In this document: in pieces, positions 16,351 to 25,003 of the stretch
Layout of the letters: each line of letters starts with the position of its first letter
How positions within the stretch are numbered: position 1 is the stretch's first letter
Source: a bacterium SCSIO 12741
Lineage (GTDB): Bacteria; Bacteroidota; Bacteroidia; Flavobacteriales_G; Salibacteraceae
Assembly (NCBI GenBank): GCA_024398055.1
Contig: CP073749.1
Span: 3,596,594-3,660,593, forward strand
Length of the DNA stretch: 64,000 nucleotides
Direction of reading: 5' to 3'
Notes under the pieces: model-generated
Databases searched by the model: none
Seen by the model: the letters and a program-made list of their open reading frames with translations, nothing else
What the model was told of the DNA's origin: nothing
Program-made: the position numbers and the translations under genes

Positions 16351-18591
16351 ATGCCCATAAACCACAAACGCATCCGTAAAATCATCCAACGAGTGGTGTT
16401 CTTTTTCCCACTCCGTTTGGTGGCTGTGCATCTTCAGCGCAATCAGGTGCTCATTATCTATTGGGTGATTTTGTTTGGGTTGGTAACTCAACTCTTTGCG
16501 CGTACCTATGGCTTACCCAATCTCCTTTTGTATCCGGAATACTTGGGTGAGGTCAATTTCCTATCCCACATTCTTCTCGGATTGGCCTGTGGATCATTCA
16601 TCATGGCCTTCAACATCAGCAGCTACATCATAAACGGGTTTCGATTCCCCTTTATAGCAACGTTGTCGCGGCCCTTCCTGATGTATGTGATCAACAACTT
16701 TTTGATTCCTACCACCTTTCTGTTTATCTACATGGTCAACATGGTAGACTTTCAGATTAATCGTGAACTGGAAACTCCCCTTAATGTCATGATCCATTTG
16801 ATGGGCTTTTTGTTGGGTATTTTCTTCTTTGCCGGATTGAGCATCTCCTATTTCATTGGGACGAACAAGAGTGTGTTTGCCATGTTTGAAGGGAAAGGGG
16901 AGAAGAGGCGAAAAAGGTATCGTCCCATTCGTGATCTATTGGAACCAGAGGTTAAGTGGTATCAATTTTTGAAAAGAACCAGTCGCTGGAAGATCGAAAC
17001 CTACATCACCGAGAAACTGCGAATTGCAGTGGCCAGACCCACCCGACACTATTCGAGAGAAACGCTTCGTAAGGTGATCCAGCAAAACCACCTGAACGCT
17101 TCCTTGTTTGAAATCGGGGCGATTATCAGTATCCTTACCTTGGGTATTTTCATGGAAAACCCAGTCTTCGCTATTCCGGCAGGTGCCAGTATTTTCCTTT
17201 TATTGACCCTGGCCTTGATGTTTACCGGAGCCTTGCACAATTGGTTGAAGCAGTGGAGTATATTCGGATTTCTGGTTATTTTCCTTTCACTCAATTACCT
17301 TTCTACCTATCCTATTTTTCGACGGACGAATATGGCCTACGGGCTTAACTACGATGCTCCGCCTCAACCTTATACCAACGAATCGATTGCCAAATTACAC
17401 GGAGATTCTTTGGTGAATCAAGAAGCCTGGAACCGAGAAATAGAATCGCTCAACAATTGGAAAGCTAAAAACGGAAATACCCTTGTTTTAGTCAACACGA
17501 GTGGCGGTGGGCTGCGCTCGGCAGTTTGGACTTATCACAGTTTAGAGCATTGTGATTCTGTTTTGGATGGAGCCCTATTTTCCAAAACCCGATTGATTAC
17601 TGGTGCCTCGGGAGGAATGATCGGTTCGGCCTATTACCGGGAGAACCACTTGCGGCAAAAGTTTCTGAAAGAAGAAACACGAAGCACAAATGGCACCGAG
17701 AATATGGCTCGGGATATTTTGAATCCTTTGGCTTTTGCCTGGGTGGTTAATGACTTTTTTATTCGCTATCGAACCTTTGAAGCTGATGGTCATCGTTATT
17801 TTAAAGACCGGGGCTACTACTTCGAAAAGCAACTGAATTTGAACACTGAGGGAGTACTTAACAAACCAGTAAGTTCCTACGCTCCTTATGTTTACAATGG
17901 CGATTTACCGGAGATGTGGTTTAGTCCCATTGTATCCAACGATGGCAGGCGATTGGTGATTGGCTCCAGTAGTGTGCTTTATCTCTATCACAATCGCAAC
18001 CGCAACCTTAGTCATGCGAAATACGGCACGCTCGACTTTTACCGGCTCTTTGAAAATCAGTCTGCTGACAAGCTCTTGCTCACTTCTGCCTTAAGAATGA
18101 ATGCGACCTTTCCCTACGTTTTGCCCACCATCTCGCTCCCTTCTGAGCCTGCTATCGACGTAATGGATGCCGGAGTGAGGGATAACTATGGATGGCAAAA
18201 TTCGGTGGATTATTTGTCCTGTATGTCGCCTTGGATAGATACAGCCATTGAGAAGATTGTGGTGGTTCGAATATTGGATAAACCCGATCAAATCAAGATT
18301 AATCAAGATCCCTACGAATCCTTACTTCATTCTATCACTTCTCCCGTGGGTTCGGTTTACCAAAACCTATTCAACTCCCAGTTCATGGCCCAGGAAGAAA
18401 TGATGGCTTTACTTCCCCATGAAATCAAAAGCAAGGTCAAGGTGGTTAACCTCGTCCTTAATGTGCATGACGAGCGCAGCATTCCAATTAGCTGGCATTT
18501 GGCCAAAAAGGATGTGATGGAAATTCGCGGAGGTATGAGTGATCCCAAAAATCAACAAGCCCTTAAAGAGCTAAAAAATCTGCTCAACTAA
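16351..18591 (+). CDS. Membrane-anchored patatin-like phospholipase
   Basis: 746 residues. The N-terminal ~320 residues contain several hydrophobic helices in two groups, at about residues 30-180 and 245-325, with a basic cytoplasmic loop between. The C-terminal part is a patatin-type hydrolase: SGGGLRSAVW at about 384 (oxyanion loop), GASGGMIG at about 418 with the Ser nucleophile, and DAGVRDNYG at about 606 with the catalytic Asp. Such Ser-Asp dyad enzymes cleave acyl chains from lipids. Coupling a polytopic membrane domain to patatin suggests action on membrane lipids, but neither substrate nor side of the membrane can be read from sequence. The promoter lies inside the preceding terminator loop. 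Confidence 0.82.
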   Translation: MPINHKRIRKIIQRVVFFFPLRLVAVHLQRNQVLIIYWVILFGLVTQLFARTYGLPNLLLYPEYLGEVNFLSHILLGLACGSFIMAFNISSYIINGFRFPFIATLSRPFLMYVINNFLIPTTFLFIYMVNMVDFQINRELETPLNVMIHLMGFLLGIFFFAGLSISYFIGTNKSVFAMFEGKGEKRRKRYRPIRDLLEPEVKWYQFLKRTSRWKIETYITEKLRIAVARPTRHYSRETLRKVIQQNHLNASLFEIGAIISILTLGIFMENPVFAIPAGASIFLLLTLALMFTGALHNWLKQWSIFGFLVIFLSLNYLSTYPIFRRTNMAYGLNYDAPPQPYTNESIAKLHGDSLVNQEAWNREIESLNNWKAKNGNTLVLVNTSGGGLRSAVWTYHSLEHCDSVLDGALFSKTRLITGASGGMIGSAYYRENHLRQKFLKEETRSTNGTENMARDILNPLAFAWVVNDFFIRYRTFEADGHRYFKDRGYYFEKQLNLNTEGVLNKPVSSYAPYVYNGDLPEMWFSPIVSNDGRRLVIGSSSVLYLYHNRNRNLSHAKYGTLDFYRLFENQSADKLLLTSALRMNATFPYVLPTISLPSEPAIDVMDAGVRDNYGWQNSVDYLSCMSPWIDTAIEKIVVVRILDKPDQIKINQDPYESLLHSITSPVGSVYQNLFNSQFMAQEEMMALLPHEIKSKVKVVNLVLNVHDERSIPISWHLAKKDVMEIRGGMSDPKNQQALKELKNLLN

Positions 18592-18760
18592 TCACCTCAA
18601 TCCAATTTCCGAAGGCCAATCTCCCTTTTTCAATTCCATTCAAATAGCCTTGAGTACAGGGAAAACTAACATATGATTCAAGGATTATTACATCTGTTGA
18701 TAGGCATGGTGGACGGCTTGTAGAGCTTTGCCTTTTATTCTAATCCAAAACCAAATTAAC

Positions 18761-20554
18761 ATGATGAAACGAATTATTCCTTTAGTTTTTCTTGCTGCTT
18801 TTCTGGCGATTTCTCCATGGAGCAACGGGCAAAATTTTTACACCGTTACCGGAAATTCCGCATCCTATGATAACGCTGGATCCAGAGATAATATCCATTT
18901 ATTGGATAACGGAAATGTTGTCAAAGTCTCTCAATTATCCAATGTAAATCCGGGTACGGGTAACGTTCATGACGGTATTCAGGTACTTATTCTAAATCCG
19001 GCGGGAGATGCAGTTTTCAGTGAGCGCTTGTTTTACGATGATATTCAATACGGTGGAGGATTGGTTGACCTCAAACTCCAGAACTCCTGCCTTGATGCTG
19101 ATGGAAACCTTTTCATTGCGACCCTTTTTCGAGCCAGCCCGGCGGGAACTATTTCAAACCCGGGAAACCTCCTAAACCGAAATACAGCGGTGATCAAGTT
19201 GGATATCAATGGAGCTTCCAATGCCTATTCCTACAACAATTGGATTGTGTATAGCTATCATTTTGCTAATTCCAGCTACGGTCAAAACGTACGCTATCCC
19301 AAGCAAAGTCGAATTGCGTACATTCCCTCACTTGATCAGTTGTTCTTTGTGGTTAATGTGGGGTATCCCTACCGAAACGGACCAGCTACCTTGGTCGATG
19401 ACTGTCAGCATTTGGTTCTTAATCTCCTGGATCCCGCATCGGGCCAATTAAATACACCGCCTTGGCAGAATGTGGTAGCCATGACTGATCGATTTGGGGA
19501 AAACCTCTTCATCATGGATCGAATTGGTGAGGTTAAAGGCGACCTGTTCATTACGGGTACCATGAACATTTATTATGACCCCAATTCACCGCCCAATGCG
19601 ATGCCCTCTATAATTAAGATCAACCCCAATACCCTGGGAATAAATGGCCGGGTAGCCGTGAGAGGAGATGCCAGCTATACGGGAGTTATTGGAGGCTTGG
19701 AAGCTTCGCTTTGGTTACATGATCAGCAGCAGCCTTTCTTTGTCCTTGGTTACCATGGATTTAATGCCTTTACAGGTGTTACCGTTGTCGACATCAATTT
19801 GAATCCTGTGCTTTCCAAGGAGATCATAACCCCAAATTTTTTCGAGACCTATCCATATGACATCGACTACGACGCGGCGAATGATGAGGTGGTTATTACC
19901 TGTCAATCAGACGATGGGATTGGCCGGCTTACCTTAGACCCCAATTCTTCTTACAGCGCTATTTCCTATTGGTCAGCAGAGAATGGCAGCACCTTGGGTA
20001 GCATTACTCCAGAAGGCACCTTGCTTAAGGCCCAGTCCAATTGGTTCCCATCGGCTTTCATTGGGGGACAAATGGAGACTTTATTGAACGATGACTTTTG
20101 CTACTACGGAAATTACATGCAAAACCAAGAAATAGTGAATAATCCAATTCCCTATGTGTTCAGCATGGTTGAGAATGATTTGTCCAATGGAATAGGGGGC
20201 AGCCATCGCATTGAATGGAATCCAGTTTATATCCAACGAGATATTGGCCTGACGGGTATCACCGGGCAATGGTTTAACTGCCCAGTGGGTTCATCCTCAC
20301 CTACTTTGATCAATAGCTTCAAAAATTCGGATTCGCCAGTATCTGTATTGGAGCAAGAAAGCCTCAACAGTCCAATTACGGCCATGGAGGTGTATGATAT
20401 TCATGGGCGCTTGGTGTTTAAACAAGATGGAGAGCTAACGGAGCATGAGCTTTCTGAGAAAGTAGAGTCGATCTACCACGATTCCGGAATTTTGGTAGTC
20501 ATCCGACACCATGCCAATGGTCAGCAGACCAGGACAAAAATCAAGGTGCATTAG
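18761..20554 (+). CDS. Secreted protein of unknown function with a degenerate T9SS-like C terminus
   Basis: About 597 residues. The signal peptide MMKRIIPLVFLAAFLAI ends near SNGQ. The body has repeated short beta motifs (IHLLDNGNVVKVSQ, DGIQVLILNPAGDAVF, VAIKLD-like) that suggest a propeller. The C-terminal 70 residues contain MEVYDIHGRLVFKQDG and a final SGILVVIR strand, which match blocks two and three of the type A sorting domain. The usual first block (YPNP) is missing, replaced by SDSPVSVLEQ. I infer a T9SS cargo with a divergent signal. ATG 18761 gives the best signal peptide. Monogenic, with its own terminator. Confidence 0.7.
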   Translation: MMKRIIPLVFLAAFLAISPWSNGQNFYTVTGNSASYDNAGSRDNIHLLDNGNVVKVSQLSNVNPGTGNVHDGIQVLILNPAGDAVFSERLFYDDIQYGGGLVDLKLQNSCLDADGNLFIATLFRASPAGTISNPGNLLNRNTAVIKLDINGASNAYSYNNWIVYSYHFANSSYGQNVRYPKQSRIAYIPSLDQLFFVVNVGYPYRNGPATLVDDCQHLVLNLLDPASGQLNTPPWQNVVAMTDRFGENLFIMDRIGEVKGDLFITGTMNIYYDPNSPPNAMPSIIKINPNTLGINGRVAVRGDASYTGVIGGLEASLWLHDQQQPFFVLGYHGFNAFTGVTVVDINLNPVLSKEIITPNFFETYPYDIDYDAANDEVVITCQSDDGIGRLTLDPNSSYSAISYWSAENGSTLGSITPEGTLLKAQSNWFPSAFIGGQMETLLNDDFCYYGNYMQNQEIVNNPIPYVFSMVENDLSNGIGGSHRIEWNPVYIQRDIGLTGITGQWFNCPVGSSSPTLINSFKNSDSPVSVLEQESLNSPITAMEVYDIHGRLVFKQDGELTEHELSEKVESIYHDSGILVVIRHHANGQQTRTKIKVH

Positions 20555-20570
20555 ATTTAGTTGTATCGAT

Positions 20571-20616
20571 AAGAAAAGGGCCTTTCTGATTTCCGGGAGA
20601 GGCCCTTTTCTTTTTT
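20571..20616 (+). terminator. Strong terminator
   Basis: AAGAAAAGGGCC (20571-20582) pairs with GGCCCTTTTCTT (20601-20612), 12 base pairs with an 18-base loop, and more T residues follow. It can work on both strands; here it ends the plus-strand gene. Confidence 0.9.
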
Positions 20617-20698
20617 GGTCATAAGGTGATTTAACAAGCTTCATAAAATGTTTAAAACCATTCGCCGAAAAGCTGTCGCATTGCGCAACAATCCTTGC

Positions 20699-20706
20699 TA
20701 AATTTG
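20699..20706 (+). promoter_or_regulatory. -7 element of the TPR gene
   Basis: TAAATTTG, an exact TAnnTTTG match 31 bases before the ATG. A TTG lies 15 bases upstream (20681-20683), a slightly short spacing. Confidence 0.45.
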
Positions 20707-20737
20707 TACTTTAGTCCACAACGCATCTGCACCTGTA

Positions 20738-21076
20738 ATGATTAAAAGAGATCGTCTAAAGCTAATCGAAGAAATGCTGTCCACCAATTCGGACGATCCA
20801 TTTCTAAACTATGCCGCAGCCCTGGAGTACCACAAGTTTGGGGCAAGAGACAAGGCGGTCGAGATTCTCAAGGGAATCGTTCAAAACCATGAGACTTATT
20901 TAGGTGCTTATTACCGGTTGGGCAAACTTCTGGAAGAAGACAACGAGCTCGAGGAGGCCATCAAAGTCTACCGCAAAGGACGTGAAATTGCGCTCCAGCA
21001 AAACAACCAAAAAACCTTAGGAGAACTCACCGAAGCCCTAATGCTCATCGACGATGAGTTTGATGGAGGATGGTAA
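20738..21076 (+). CDS. Small cytoplasmic TPR protein
   Basis: 112 residues with no signal peptide or membrane segment. The residues DPFLNYAAALEYHKFGARDKA and YLGAYYRLGKLLEEDNELEEA are tandem TPR motifs, so it is a helical protein-protein interaction module of two to three repeats. The highly acidic ending (LMLIDDEFDGGW) is unusual. It stands alone between a terminator and a heptad repeat region, so no partner is suggested by context. Confidence 0.8.
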   Translation: MIKRDRLKLIEEMLSTNSDDPFLNYAAALEYHKFGARDKAVEILKGIVQNHETYLGAYYRLGKLLEEDNELEEAIKVYRKGREIALQQNNQKTLGELTEALMLIDDEFDGGW

Positions 21077-21084
21077 GCGGGGAG

Positions 21085-21252
21085 CAATTTTCAATCTTCA
21101 GGATCAATTTTAAATTTTCAATTATAAGGAGTACTCACTTCGTTCGTGAGGTGGTTGACTATGTTGCTCATCACAAATCCCGACTTTCGGATCAAAGATC
21201 CGAAGGAGATAGAAATTGAAAATTGACCCTAAAAATTTAAGATTTAAGATTG
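21085..21252. repeat. Heptad inverted repeat, copy B
   Basis: The left arm (21085-21126) reads in 7-base steps of CAATYTT/AATTTTM type. The right arm (21212-21252) reads GAAATTG, AAAATTG, then AAATTTA, AGATTTA, AGATTG. The arms are imperfect reverse complements. Between them are two small hairpins: CTCAC/GTGAG around TTCGTTC, and CGGATC/GATCCG with an AAA loop. The right arm carries TTGACCCTAAAAAT, nearly the same as in copy C. It sits between two convergent genes. Confidence 0.55.
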
Positions 21253-21254
21253 TT

Positions 21255-21274
21255 GCTTTGACCAAAGTCAAAGC
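21255..21274. terminator. Perfect palindrome over the rnz stop codon
   Basis: GCTTTGAC (21255-21262) and GTCAAAGC (21267-21274) are perfectly complementary around a 4-base loop. The TGA of rnz lies inside. There is no T tract, so it may stabilise RNA ends rather than terminate. Confidence 0.35.
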
Positions 21275-22179
21275 AAATAAGTCTCTCCTTCCAATGCCAA
21301 TTCAGCCTGATCAAAAACCTCGCGAGTTTCATCCAACAGCGGCTGTAAATCTTTATAGCGCGTAGAAAAATGACCAATTAGTAGTCTTCGAGCACCTGTT
21401 TTATGGGCAATCTCGGCCGCTTGATGGGTAGTGGAGTGGTGCGTTTCATGTGCACGCTCTGCAGAGTCTACTTTAAAGGTAGCTTCGTGGTAGAGCAGGT
21501 CTGCTCCTGAAATTCCTTCCAGGTAGTGTTCTGTTGGACGAGTATCGGTTACGTAGGCGTACTTCTTAGGCGGTGGAGGAGGAGTGGTGAGGTCTTTATT
21601 CGGAACTACGCTTCCATTGGCCAAAACCAAGTCTTCACCACGTTTAATACGCTGCAAATCGGCAATTGAAGGCTGGTACTTTTCAATGATCTCTTTTTTG
21701 ATGTTACCTGGCCCTGGAACTTCCTCAAACACAAATCCAAAACAGGGAATACGGTGTTCCAATGGAACCGTAGAAATGCGGAATTTCTGGTTCTCAAAAA
21801 TGAGTCCTGTGTTTTGAAAATCTAAGGGCTGAAAATTCAGCGGGTACCTAAAGCGTGTTTTAGCCACCTTTAGTTGGAGGTAAATGATTTCCTTCAACTC
21901 TGGAGGACCGAAGAGGGTAAGCTCTTTTTCACGGCCTAACAGGTGCATGGTATTGAGCAATCCTATGAGACCAAAGTAGTGATCGCCATGGAGGTGGGAA
22001 ATCAGGATATGAGATATACGCTGAAACTTGATGCCATATTTACGCATCTGAATTTGCGTAGCTTCTCCGCAATCAACCAAAATGAGGGTTTGGTCAATGC
22101 TGACTACTTGTGCTGAAGGATGTCTTTGGAGCGCCGGAATTGCTGAATTAGAACCCAGTACCGTAACGCTGATCGCCAT
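21268..22179 (-). CDS. rnz: Ribonuclease Z
   Basis: 303 residues, a metallo-beta-lactamase-fold endonuclease that trims tRNA 3' ends. Visible motifs are VDCGEATQIQMRKYG, the zinc motif HLHGDHYFGLIGLL, HEATF with a ligand, HSTTHQAAEIA and LIGHFSTRY, in the right order. The N terminus reads VTVLGSNSAIP. It is the last gene of a five-gene minus-strand operon; its ATG overlaps the TAA of the preceding gene (TAATG), implying translational coupling. Its stop codon lies in a perfect palindrome. Confidence 0.94.
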   Translation of the reverse strand: MAISVTVLGSNSAIPALQRHPSAQVVSIDQTLILVDCGEATQIQMRKYGIKFQRISHILISHLHGDHYFGLIGLLNTMHLLGREKELTLFGPPELKEIIYLQLKVAKTRFRYPLNFQPLDFQNTGLIFENQKFRISTVPLEHRIPCFGFVFEEVPGPGNIKKEIIEKYQPSIADLQRIKRGEDLVLANGSVVPNKDLTTPPPPPKKYAYVTDTRPTEHYLEGISGADLLYHEATFKVDSAERAHETHHSTTHQAAEIAHKTGARRLLIGHFSTRYKDLQPLLDETREVFDQAELALEGETYLL

Positions 22180-22922
22180 TAGTGATCGGCAATCATCATC
22201 CGGCCGAGGGTTTCGTTATCTCCGGCCTTAATGGAGTATACGTAGATTCCACCTGGAAGATCTACTGATTCAAAGTGAAAGAAAGATTCACCGTCTTTCA
22301 ACTCTACAATTTCATCAATAACTCTCTCTCCAACCACATTCAATACGGTAAACTGAACATGATCACTCACCCGATGATTCAGGTAGAAAGTAGTTTTTGG
22401 GAAAAATGGGTTAGGAGCATTGTGCACAGCAAAAGGCTCGTTGAAGTTTACCTCTTTCACACTTACCGTAGATGCTTTTACTTCCATTTCTACTACTTGA
22501 GCAGGAGCGGGAGCAGCTCCGATGATGGGAAGATAAACGGTAGAGTTAATGTTAATACGAACGGTACCGATATCCCCGTTGTTAGTAGGCTTTCCAGAAA
22601 TTCTAACACATCCGGATTTGCCACCTTCAATTTTATCAGAAAGTGTTTCGTAAGTCAATCCTACCGGCAATCCTTGAACAGAAGTAAGAACTACAGAATC
22701 AATAGCAATAGTTCCAATTCCTGGAATACCTGTATTGGTATCAGGTGGGATAACGATAGTAATAACTTCGTCGTAAACCGAGTTAATTTCGGCGCCGGGG
22801 AGGGTATCTTTTCCGGCTGATGAATAAAAGCCTGCACTTGTATGGCTCGGGTCAGGAGTGCACTGAGCTTGTGCGTATGTTGCGGTTAGTACAAGAAATA
22901 AGAAGGTAAAAAGTTGTTTCAT
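22179..22922 (-). CDS. Small T9SS type A cargo protein
   Basis: 247 residues. The signal peptide MKQLFTFLFLVLTATYAQAQ is followed by a mature Cys-containing region and a beta-sandwich-like body (LPVGLTYE, CVRISGKPT, NGDIGTVRINI) reminiscent of Ig-like putative domains. The sorting domain has APNPFFPKTTFYL, FTVLNVVGERV and LPGGIYVYSIKAG. ATG 22922 shares its A with the TGA of the STAS gene (TGATG), and the stop overlaps the rnz ATG. An exported protein locked between a STAS protein and RNase Z is unusual, and its role is unknown. Confidence 0.85.
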   Translation of the reverse strand: MKQLFTFLFLVLTATYAQAQCTPDPSHTSAGFYSSAGKDTLPGAEINSVYDEVITIVIPPDTNTGIPGIGTIAIDSVVLTSVQGLPVGLTYETLSDKIEGGKSGCVRISGKPTNNGDIGTVRININSTVYLPIIGAAPAPAQVVEMEVKASTVSVKEVNFNEPFAVHNAPNPFFPKTTFYLNHRVSDHVQFTVLNVVGERVIDEIVELKDGESFFHFESVDLPGGIYVYSIKAGDNETLGRMMIADH

Positions 22923-23296
22923 CAATTTTCGTCGTTAAGTTGTTTCTCTACTTCCGACATCACGATCATGTCGTGTGCTTCGGAAACTGTAGGGACCAGG
23001 GTTAATACCTTGTCCAACTGAGATAGAGTAATGAGCTTCATTACCATATCCTTGGCACCTGCAACAACAAACATGCCTTCTGTTTGGTTGCATCTGCGGT
23101 TACCAACAAGGATTGCGCTCAATCCTGAAGAATCACAGAATTTGGTATCAGACAAATCTAAAACCAAGTTGCGTTGACCATTGGTGATGCTTTCTTCCAT
23201 CAGGTCTTTCAATTCACCTGAAATTACACCGTTCAATTTGTCAGCCACTACTTTTAACAGGTCGTATTGTTCCGTCTTTTCTACTGTAAAATTCAT
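22922..23296 (-). CDS. STAS domain protein (anti-sigma factor antagonist type)
   Basis: About 124 residues. LVLDLSDTKFCDSSGLSAIL contains the STAS motif with a serine in the phosphorylation position (DSSGL), as in SpoIIAA/RsbV. Such proteins bind anti-sigma or other partners depending on Ser/Thr phosphorylation. No kinase or sigma factor gene is in the window. I chose ATG 23296; an upstream TTG at 23308 would add four residues. Two perfect -7-like elements lie just upstream, so the gene may also have its own promoter within the pyr operon. The stop overlaps the next start by one base. Confidence 0.87.
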   Translation of the reverse strand: MNFTVEKTEQYDLLKVVADKLNGVISGELKDLMEESITNGQRNLVLDLSDTKFCDSSGLSAILVGNRRCNQTEGMFVVAGAKDMVMKLITLSQLDKVLTLVPTVSEAHDMIVMSEVEKQLNDEN

Positions 23297-23326
23297 GCTC
23301 AGATTCAAAATTTAGTCTAGTCCGCC

Positions 23327-23334
23327 CAAATTTA
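23327..23334 (-). promoter_or_regulatory. -7 element upstream of the STAS gene
   Basis: The minus-strand sequence is TAAATTTG, an exact match to TAnnTTTG, 30 bases before the ATG. A second match, TATATTTG, lies about 7 bases further upstream. This would give an internal promoter after pyrB. Confidence 0.45.
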
Positions 23335-23358
23335 ATGATTCAAATATAACGAAAGGAA

Positions 23359-24291
23359 TTAGTCTCTCCGAATTTTTTGTGCGAGCAAGTAAAGGATCGC
23401 CATGCGGACTGCCACGCCGTTCTCTACTTGTTCCAATATTATTGCTTGATCGCTATCAGCTACTTCACTCGAAATTTCAACCCCTCGATTAATCGGTCCA
23501 GGGTGCATTACGGTAATCTCTTTGTCTAAAGAATCGAGTAGTGGTTGAGTTAATCCGAACAACATGGTATACTCCCGAAGTGAAGGGAAGTAGTTGATAT
23601 CCAGTCGTTCACGTTGAATGCGAAGCATGTTTGCAATGTCGCACCACTCGAGAGCTGATCTTAAGTTGTGTTCTACTCGAACACCTAATTTGTCAATGTG
23701 TTTTGGGATGAGGGTGGTCGGGCCACAAACCATTACTTCAGCACCCAATTTCTGTAAGCACAAAATGTTGCTTAAGGCTACCCGGCTATGAAGAATATCT
23801 CCCACAATGACCACTTTTTTACCGGCTACATCGTTATGAGCCTCTCGAATGGAGTAGGCATCGAGCAGGGCTTGCGTTGGATGCTCATGAGCTCCGTCAC
23901 CCGCATTAATGATGCGTGAATCCACTTGTCTGGACAGGTAAACAGAGGCACCCGGGTAGGGGTGACGCATTACCACCATGTCCACTTTCATGGCCAAAAT
24001 ATTGTTGACTGTATCTACTAAGGTCTCGCCTTTTTTGACAGAAGAAGAACCCGCTGAAAAATTAATCACATCAGCAGAAAGCCGTTTTTCGGCCAATTCA
24101 AAGGAGAGCTTTGTTCTTGTAGAGTTTTCAAAAAAGAGGTTGGCAATGGTAATATCACGAAGAGTAGGAACCTTTTTAATCGGACGATTGATCACTTGCT
24201 TAAAGTTGTCAGCCGTTTCAAAAATCAAATGAATGTCATCCTCAGTGAGGTCTTTGATTCCGATTAAATGATCAACTGATAAACTACTCAT
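23359..24291 (-). CDS. pyrB: Aspartate carbamoyltransferase catalytic subunit
   Basis: 310 residues. PyrB joins carbamoyl phosphate and aspartate in pyrimidine synthesis. FFENSTRTKLSFE is the carbamoyl phosphate-binding STRT motif, GDGAHEHPTQALLDAYSI carries the HPTQ motif, and the C-terminal HPGPINRG is the aspartate-side loop. Length is normal for the catalytic chain, and no PyrI regulatory subunit follows. It overlaps the end of pyrR by 8 bases, so it is translationally coupled. Confidence 0.96.
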   Translation of the reverse strand: MSSLSVDHLIGIKDLTEDDIHLIFETADNFKQVINRPIKKVPTLRDITIANLFFENSTRTKLSFELAEKRLSADVINFSAGSSSVKKGETLVDTVNNILAMKVDMVVMRHPYPGASVYLSRQVDSRIINAGDGAHEHPTQALLDAYSIREAHNDVAGKKVVIVGDILHSRVALSNILCLQKLGAEVMVCGPTTLIPKHIDKLGVRVEHNLRSALEWCDIANMLRIQRERLDINYFPSLREYTMLFGLTQPLLDSLDKEITVMHPGPINRGVEISSEVADSDQAIILEQVENGVAVRMAILYLLAQKIRRD

Positions 24292-24838
24292 TTTCCTGAT
24301 TTAGGGTGAACAGAACGACTTCGTCTTTTCCTTCGGTTTCGTTCCATTTTACTTCAACTCGTTCCGAAACGATAGCATCAATCTTTTGGCCTACATAGTC
24401 AGGCTGGATAGGCAAGTGACGACTAAATCGACGATCGATAAAAACCAACAATTCTACATTTACCGGACGACCGTAGTCGAGTAAGGCGTCGAGTCCGGCA
24501 CGCACAGTTCTACCGGTATACAATACGTCGTCAATGAGTACCACGCGTTTTCCTTCTACCAAATGAGGCATGGAGTTTTCACTCGCCGTTAGAGGCTGCG
24601 CTCCTCGTCTGAAATCGTCCCGGTGAAAGGTCACATCCAGACTTCCTGTTTTCAATTCTAATCCAGGCTGAATTTGAGTCAGCTTTTCTTCAATGCGCTG
24701 AAGCAATTTTACCCCGCGGGGCTGTAGACCTATAAGAATGGAATTGGAAAAGTCGTTGTGGTTCTCAATGAGCTGGTAGCACAACCGATTAATGGTAAGC
24801 TCGAAGGATTTGCTATTTAGGAGTGTCCGGGTGAGCAT
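24284..24838 (-). CDS. pyrR: PyrR, PRPP-binding regulator / uracil phosphoribosyltransferase
   Basis: 184 residues. The PRPP-binding motif VVLIDDVLYTGRTVRA is clear, and the N-terminal IGLQPRGVKLLQRI and DVTFHRDDFRRGAQP match the family. In Gram-positives PyrR binds pyr mRNA to control attenuation and has uracil phosphoribosyltransferase activity. Here the predicted leader is only a few bases long, with no attenuator-like hairpin, so RNA-based control of its own operon looks unlikely and the enzymatic role may dominate. An upstream TTG (24850) lies in the promoter; ATG 24838 is preferred. Confidence 0.93.
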   Translation of the reverse strand: MLTRTLLNSKSFELTINRLCYQLIENHNDFSNSILIGLQPRGVKLLQRIEEKLTQIQPGLELKTGSLDVTFHRDDFRRGAQPLTASENSMPHLVEGKRVVLIDDVLYTGRTVRAGLDALLDYGRPVNVELLVFIDRRFSRHLPIQPDYVGQKIDAIVSERVEVKWNETEGKDEVVLFTLNQENE

Positions 24839-24847
24839 CTCAGGGGG

Positions 24848-24855
24848 CAAATATA
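24848..24855 (-). promoter_or_regulatory. -7 element of the pyrR operon
   Basis: The minus-strand TATATTTG is an exact TAnnTTTG match only 9 bases before the pyrR ATG, so the transcript would be nearly leaderless. Confidence 0.5.
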
Positions 24856-25003
24856 GGACATTCGATCACTGTTGAAAGGCAAATGAAGAAGATATTCGTG
24901 GATAATAAGGTTACTGTTTATGGGTAGCTTGTGTGGCAACGAGTTGGCTCAAAAAAGAGCAGAGGCATTTTCAAATTCGAATACCTCTTAGGAATCATAA
25001 ATG

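Noticed and set aside
11589-18660. Shared 12-mer AATAGCCTTGAG near 11592 and 18648
   Set aside because: Only 12 bases match and the surroundings differ; likely chance in 64 kb.
24839-24860. PyrR attenuator/riboswitch before pyrR
   Set aside because: The predicted leader is a few bases and there is no hairpin set.
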